In this document: piece by piece, positions 59,126-64,000 of the stretch
How positions within the stretch are numbered: position 1 is the first letter of the stretch
Layout: the number at the start of each line of letters is the position of its first letter
From: Diplolepis rosae
Lineage: Eukaryota; Arthropoda; Insecta; Hymenoptera; Diplolepididae
Direction of reading: 5' to 3'
DNA: 64,000 nt
Assembly: GCA_030998225.1 (NCBI GenBank)
Contig: JAPYXD010000403.1
Coordinates: 1,302,001-1,366,000, forward strand
Position numbers and translations under genes: made by a program
The notes under the pieces: generated by a model
The model's database searches: none
Told to the model about the DNA's origin: nothing
Seen by the model: the letters and a program-made list of their open reading frames with translations, nothing else

Positions 59126-59142
59126 CTAGAATAAAAGGGTCT
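59126..59142 (-). promoter_or_regulatory. 3' splice site for env
   Basis: Element-orientation text CCCTTTTATTCTAG is followed by GAACTCGAAAAGCGATATG. Errantivirus env is normally made from a spliced RNA, which fits. The same GAACTCGA text follows the acceptor of the env remnant at 60549. Confidence 0.6.
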
Positions 59143-59298
59143 TTTTACCATAATTTTTATTGGTGACAGCATGCATAGAGATTAATTAAACAAAAGTAAA
59201 GAATTAGATTAGTAGTCATAACTATACACATCTACGCATGCTATTAAAGATTAAAACTAAAATAAGAGTTGCGTGCGTAAGAGATTCATGCTTATCGT

Positions 59299-59991
59299 CT
59301 AACAATTGTAATAAGGATTTGATGGTCTAAACCCACATTTCATGCACTTTTTATAGGAATTTGTAGGTGATTGGTTGTATGAGGTTGAAGGTTGAGGAAT
59401 TGTGTGGATTGGTAAGTTATGTCTAATTCTTTTTTTGAAGGGCAGATTATTTATTTGTTTTATATTAGAACGTCCATTTTTGTTTGATTGTGAAAGTGGA
59501 TTGGTTTTTAAAGAATTGGATTCTAAATTTACAGTCAAATTTTGAAAGTCATTTTGAAGATTACTAGCTCTTTCTGTTTCTATTTTCTTAAGTATAGAAT
59601 GAATGAGTTTACAAGCTGCCTGGTCTTTTGCTTGTTTTGGTGTGCTACCAATTCCACTTTCTTTCATTTGATCAGTTGTACAAATGCTCATATAGGTTGA
59701 GGATGTATTTGAATATTTGATACGGAAAGTTAACATTTGTGGTTTTGAGATTCGGAATTTTTTACAAGTATTTTGTAATTCTTTAAAGGCATTTAACTGG
59801 AAGGATTGATAGGAATTGGAGACTTGGGCTTCTATTTCCGGTATCATTTTCAATAATGTTTCTGTAACATGGTGCTTTGTTAGTTCAGGATCATATCCCA
59901 GCCCAGTTACTTTTTGTTTTTTATACTCTGCAGTGATTTCAAAAAATAATTCATTTTTCTTATCCTTTTTTAATTTATAAGAGTAGTTCAT
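59299..59991 (-). CDS. dsRNA-binding-domain protein (one and a half domains)
   Basis: 230 residues in an open frame between an env remnant and env. Residues about 15-50 (FFEITAEYKKQKVTGLGYDP and the helix after it) look like the second half of a dsRBD. Residues about 66-135 are a fuller dsRBD: AFKELQNTCKKF, FRIKYS, then GIGSTPKQAKDQAACKLI, the classic C-terminal helix motif. A basic linker (FKKRIRH) and a C-terminal CMKC...C (C216, C219, C230) follow, possibly a decayed knuckle. The ATG at 59989-59991 follows AG in GTAATCAG; a stronger acceptor lies at 60082. Architecture matches the protein at 54202-54630. A dsRNA-binding, possibly RNAi-suppressing role is inferred only. Confidence 0.7.
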   Translation of the reverse strand: MNYSYKLKKDKKNELFFEITAEYKKQKVTGLGYDPELTKHHVTETLLKMIPEIEAQVSNSYQSFQLNAFKELQNTCKKFRISKPQMLTFRIKYSNTSSTYMSICTTDQMKESGIGSTPKQAKDQAACKLIHSILKKIETERASNLQNDFQNLTVNLESNSLKTNPLSQSNKNGRSNIKQINNLPFKKRIRHNLPIHTIPQPSTSYNQSPTNSYKKCMKCGFRPSNPYYNC

Positions 59992-60081
59992 GCTGATTAC
60001 TTTTTAAAAGTGAAAAGTTTGAGGTATATTAGATAGTTCTGTTAGTTCACTGTGTGGATATAGGCTGGTGATTTCATGGTC

Positions 60082-60104
60082 CTAAAAGGTTAAAGAAAAA
60101 AGAA
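60082..60104 (-). promoter_or_regulatory. 3' splice site upstream of the first dsRBD ORF
   Basis: TTTCTTTTTTCTTTAACCTTTTAG with a long pyrimidine run precedes GACCATG. That ATG opens only an 11-codon frame; the dsRBD ATG comes 90 bases later. Confidence 0.5.
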
Positions 60105-60279
60105 AATAACAAAAATAAAATAAAATTCAATTTTGGTTTGAATTTAATCTTTACTTGATTTTTAATTGATGAAATTAAGCTTTCATTATCATGATTCAAT
60201 TATGAAAACAAGAAAATCAACTATGTAAAAGAAATGATTGGCTCAAATATGTTTGAAATTGAATTCATTCAAGTAAAGC

Positions 60280-60549
60280 TGGCAGGTGGTATTCGATTTT
60301 ATTATTTTTATGGTTCTTTGAAAATATTGAGTATTTCAGATCCGGAAATGTAAAACTCCTAATACATTAACATAAGAGAGAATATGCCATCTGCCAGTAG
60401 TAAAAGTCAAAGTCTCTAAAGGTTTGAAGTAAATGTTAGGATTTTTAGATAAAGAATTTTGAATGAATTGATTGGCTTCATTAATTTAAATAAGAAATAG
60501 ACCAATGGTGATGAGTAAATAAATCCTCGACATGATGCTTCTCGAGTTC
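60280..60549 (-). pseudogene. env 5' remnant (diverged duplicate)
   Basis: Minus-strand text from 60549 repeats the start of env at 59125: the acceptor-proximal GAACTCGA, an ATG (60531-60533) with a hydrophobic leader, then recognisably similar codons for about 80 residues ('gctgccag' / 'tctgccag' region at 58960 and 60390). A TAA follows about 15 codons after its ATG, and the rest of env is absent. It lies just after the integrase end, the normal env position, so it may be what is left of the original env, or a partial duplication. Confidence 0.7.
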
Positions 60550-60711
60550 CTAAAAGAAGTATATTATTTTTGATCAATGATTTTATTTCTTATTAAAAAT
60601 GGCCAAATTGTCACTATATTTATGTTGTTGACAAGAATATCGCAAAATTTATTAATTCTTTTTCGGTGGATGGGATCCATTGAGGAACGATATCTGAAAG
60701 TAGTTTTCAAT

Positions 60712-62729
60712 TTAGTCTTCTTTATTTAATCGAGCACGTTTTAATCGATTAATATGTACTACTTTTGGCTTATTTTTAATTTGAATTTTAACATTGCCTT
60801 TTCCTAAAACTTCTAAAATTCTATAAGGACCAGAATATTGATTTTCGAGTTTTTGAGGCTTCGGACCACTTAGTAAAAATACTTCTTCATCAACGTTGAA
60901 ATTTTGTGGGCTTATGTTTCTATCGTAGTACTTTTTTGATTTTTCTTTTGCTGCAATAAGATTATCTCTAGCAATTGCTCTTATTTCATGAAGTCGGGTT
61001 ACTAATTTAATCAAGTAATCATCATATGTTTCCAGTTTTTCATGTTCTGGAAGGGGTTCGCTTGAAGGTTGTCTGGCTAATTTACCAAAAACTAATTCGT
61101 ATGGACTGGAACGAGTTCCTTCATGAATGCTTGTATTGTAAGAAAATGTAGCTAGTTCTATCCAGTCATCCCATTCAGAATTTTTACTAACAAATTGTTT
61201 TAAATATTCAGCAAGTACATGATGAGATCTTTCCAAAGATCCATTTGATTGTGGATGAAAAGCTGTTGTTTTGAATTGACGAATTCTAAATATTTTGGCT
61301 AATCTTCGGATAAGATTACTTGAGAAATTTTTTCCTTGATCAGTAAGAACTGCTCTAGGTGATCCAAAAATACATATTTCTTTACAAGAGCATCTGCTAT
61401 AGTACTTGCGAGAGAATTAGGAAGTGGTATTGCTAATGAGTACTTAGTGAAGTTATCTTGAATTGTTAATATATACTCATTTAATTTTTGTGTCACAGGC
61501 AATGGACCTTCAATGTCCATAGAAACTTTTTCGAAGGCAGTTCCAGGAGTATCAGTTATTATCATAGGTTCTTTTGTTTTTACGCGTACAAGTTTCTTTA
61601 ATTGACATTTTAAACAAGTTTGAATATATTTTTGAATATCTGGTTTCATATTTTGCCAATAATAATTTTGACGTATTCTATTGAAAGTTTTAGTAACTCC
61701 TTTATGTCCACCTAAGGCCGATGAGTGAGCTTCTTCGATTAATTGAGATTGTTGTTCTTTAGTTGCATATTGTGTAATTCCATTACATATTATGATTTTT
61801 ATTGGTGAGTCAGAAAAAGCTAATTTTATGGTACTTAAAATGTCTTCCCATAAAATATTATTAATTTCAGATGTTTTTGCTATACTAATTGTGCGTAATT
61901 TAAGGCATTTTTCTTTTGAATGGAGCGAATAAATTGATAATTTAATATTCTTTAATGTATCACTTAAATTTTCTTTTAATTCAGATTCTATTGGTAGTGC
62001 TAAGTGGTACTGTAATCCTCTACGAAATTCTTGTGCATGACCTACGCAAAGGTTTTTAAATTGGGGTAACTCGTTACATTTTAGTAAAATTTTAGAACCA
62101 TTATCTCGTGGTTCGTTTTTGGTTGAAATAAAATAAGCATAATTGTCCTTACGCATTGTAAGTTGATCTCGACATTCGATTATATTGCGGTTTGTTTTTA
62201 AGTTTACGGCCGGCAGATCCTTCTCAGCGGGGGGTGGTTCTGGTGGAGGTCGATTTTCTAAGTCTTCAGATGCTATATTTTCGTTTTGTGAATATAAATC
62301 ATCGTTAAAGTTTTCGTGAATTCTTTCTTCAGTATTTTCTAAATGTTGATTCTTATATTGTAGAGAATTGTCTTCTGTTAAAATATCGGATTCATCAGAA
62401 AAAGAATCTAAATCTGTGTTTTCTTTGATCAAAGGATCTTTATTAAATTCATAATCTGAATCAATTGCATTTACATCTTCTTCAAGATTATCATTTTCTT
62501 TTCCTTTCTGTTTCCTTTTCTGAGGTTTGTTCTTATTTTTTATTACAATTTTTGGTGTATCCTTTCTTGGTCTGCCTCTTTTTCTTTCAGATATAGGCAC
62601 TGATATAGTTTTATTTTTGATAATTTTTCGTTTTTCTTTTCTTTCAGGAGGTTCGTTGTCGCTTTCTTCGTCTTTTTCTTCATTTGAGTCTGAAAAATCT
62701 TTATATGTTGGCTGGTTATATATTTTCAC
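60712..62729 (-). pseudogene. pol: Ty3/gypsy pol: linker with AT-hook and integrase, one frameshift
   Basis: After RNase H comes an unusually long charged linker (about 62729-62000) with acidic runs, a proline patch and an AT-hook-like RKRGRPRK. The integrase follows. The H2C2 zinc-binding motif (HSSALGGHKGVTKTFNRIRQ ... CLKCQ) lies near 61700. The DDE core has MDIEGP (first Asp), LTDQGKNF (second Asp) and NGSLERSHH (Glu). The frame shifts once near 61360-61380, in a T-rich run between the first and second Asp. The C-terminal part has GPYRILEVLGKGNVKIQI and a basic end (VVHINRLKRARLNKED, stop at 60712). All catalytic residues are still present. Confidence 0.9.
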
Positions 62730-63016
62730 ATTTTGTTTCCTTGCTTGATTTCAAGTCAATATTGTATTTATTTTTGACTCGAGTTTTGCATATTGTTTTT
62801 GCTTCAATTTTGATAATATATATGTGATTACCAAATTTTCGGTTTCGTCATCAGAACTTGAATTTTGATTGGAGGATTGTTTTTCCTCGAATTTTGAAGA
62901 ATTTGTGGCTACCGGAGGTTGGGCTCGCCATCAGAATCGTTAATATATGTTTGTATTGAATAGAAAGGATTTGTATGTTTCGTAGAATTTGTAGATTTTT
63001 TAGATTTTGTTTTCGT

Positions 63017-64000
63017 CTAATAATTCTCTTTTTTATCATTTTCTTTGATGAAATATTTTGAATCATTTTTGTTTCTAGATTCAAAGGTATTTGTTTTATT
63101 TTCAGTTTCTTTAATATTTTCGACAGGGTTTCGAGATAATGCATCAGCATTAACATTTGTATTTCCTGCTTTATATATAACATCGAAATCATATTCGGCT
63201 AATTTAAATCTCCATCTCGTTACTCGAGAACAGGGGTCTTTAGAATTCTGGAACCATACTAATGGTTTATGGTCGGTTACTAGAGTAAATCGTCTGCCGT
63301 AAAGGTAAGGTCGAAAGTGCTGAACTGAGTAGACTATTGCTAGTGCCTCCTTTTCATAAGTGTCAAATTTTCTTTCACTATCGTTAAGTGTACGAGAAGT
63401 ATAGGCTATCGGTTTATCTTGTCCTATTTTTCCTTGAGAAAGTATGCCTCCTATCGCATATCCGGATGCGTCTGTAGTTAATATAAAGGGTTTGGAAAAA
63501 TCGGGTCGCTGCAGTAAAGGTTCTTCGCATAATTTTTGTTTTAATATATGAAAAGCTACTTGTTGTTTTTCAGTCCAAACAAAAGGTGTATCCTTTTTTA
63601 AAAGTTGTGTCAAGGGACTCGCAATTTTAGAGAAATTTTCAATAAATCTTCTGTAATAACCGGCTAAACCTAAAAATTGTTTAATATTCTTCTCATTTTT
63701 TGGTCTTGGAAATTCTTGTACAGATTTTATTTTTTTAGGGTCGGGTCTAACTCCGTTTTTGTCTATAATGTGTCCTAAATAAGCTACCTCAGGTCTGAGA
63801 AATTCACATTTATCAGGTTGTAAATGTAAGTTACTTTTTCTAAGTCGATTCATAAGTTCATTGAATTTTGCTTCATGTTCTTCTAATGTATCTGCATACA
63901 GAACAATATCATCTAAGTAAACAAAAAGTTCGGTTCCTTGTAATCCCGTTAATACTATATCCATAAGTCTTTGGAATATCGCTGGCGCATTTTTTAATCC
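63017..64000 (-). CDS. pol: Ty3/gypsy pol: reverse transcriptase and RNase H, partial
   Basis: The frame enters from the right edge with GLKNAPAIFQRLMD. The active-site motif YLDD (ELFVYLDDIVLYADTLEEHE) follows, then the thumb (YLGHIIDKNGVRPDPKKI; FLGLAGYYRRFIENFSKIAS). RNase H shows TTDASGYAIGGIL (Asp), YEKEALAIVYSVQHFRPYLY (Glu), LVTDHKPLV (Asp) and NVNADALSRNP (Asp): a complete set. Stop at 63017. The integrase frame begins further on in another frame, so pol is not one open frame today. Gag, protease and the 5' LTR must lie beyond the window. Confidence 0.93.
   Translation of the reverse strand, partial: GLKNAPAIFQRLMDIVLTGLQGTELFVYLDDIVLYADTLEEHEAKFNELMNRLRKSNLHLQPDKCEFLRPEVAYLGHIIDKNGVRPDPKKIKSVQEFPRPKNEKNIKQFLGLAGYYRRFIENFSKIASPLTQLLKKDTPFVWTEKQQVAFHILKQKLCEEPLLQRPDFSKPFILTTDASGYAIGGILSQGKIGQDKPIAYTSRTLNDSERKFDTYEKEALAIVYSVQHFRPYLYGRRFTLVTDHKPLVWFQNSKDPCSRVTRWRFKLAEYDFDVIYKAGNTNVNADALSRNPVENIKETENKTNTFESRNKNDSKYFIKENDKKENY

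Noticed and set aside
63045..63302. 85-codon plus-strand frame at the right end
   Set aside because: Antisense to RNase H of the gypsy pol.

Overview
The window looks like repeat-rich, AT-rich insect nuclear DNA. The evidence is the mix of mobile elements: mariner and Tc1 transposons, an R1-clade LINE, Ty3/gypsy and solo LTRs, Penelope-like elements with GIY-YIG endonuclease, hAT-like palindromes and TA-flanked MITEs. Short spliced genes with GT-AG introns of 70-240 nt are also present. Nothing read here fixes the species or order. Almost no ordinary single-copy host gene is visible.

Positions 1475-13672 are a nested stack of mobile DNA. One old palindromic element (arms about 0.9 kb, centre near 10207) was interrupted by a 6.6-kb foldback/MULE-like element with 9-bp target duplication and 1216-bp internal tandem repeats (1618-8232). 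Also inside it are a mariner (8548-9734), a solo LTR (10523-12023) and another inverted-repeat element (about 12233-13342). A decayed R1 LINE (15.2-18.5 kb), a mariner relic, a gypsy pol relic fused to an R1 fragment (20.0-22.1 kb) and a small four-exon gene of unknown family (22664-23693, minus) follow.

From 26.7 to 37.0 kb are broken, partly mirror-image Penelope copies. Two TIR transposons sit exactly at the centres of two such mirror images: a Tc1 at 28348-29865 and a hAT-like palindrome at 30963-34851. From 37 to 53 kb are Tc1, R1 and mariner relics, MITEs, a 129-bp satellite, a pseudogene broken only by in-frame stops (47097-48640), and an LTR-like block with strikingly regular hairpins (49.5-49.75 kb).

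From about 52.8 kb to the right edge lies a Ty3/gypsy retroelement on the minus strand: RT-RNase H-integrase (64000-60712), an env remnant, a dsRNA-binding-domain (dsRBD) protein, an env, two paralogous three-CxxC proteins, a second dsRBD protein with a retroviral-type zinc knuckle, then a polypurine tract and a 3' LTR. Most of these downstream ORFs start a few bases after a good 3' splice site, the layout of a complex retrovirus. Between env and the CxxC genes a spliced gene runs the other way (56265-57244). It appears to be a distant paralogue of the 22.7-23.7 kb gene, sharing an intron position. This accessory-gene module is the best candidate for an undescribed system in the window.
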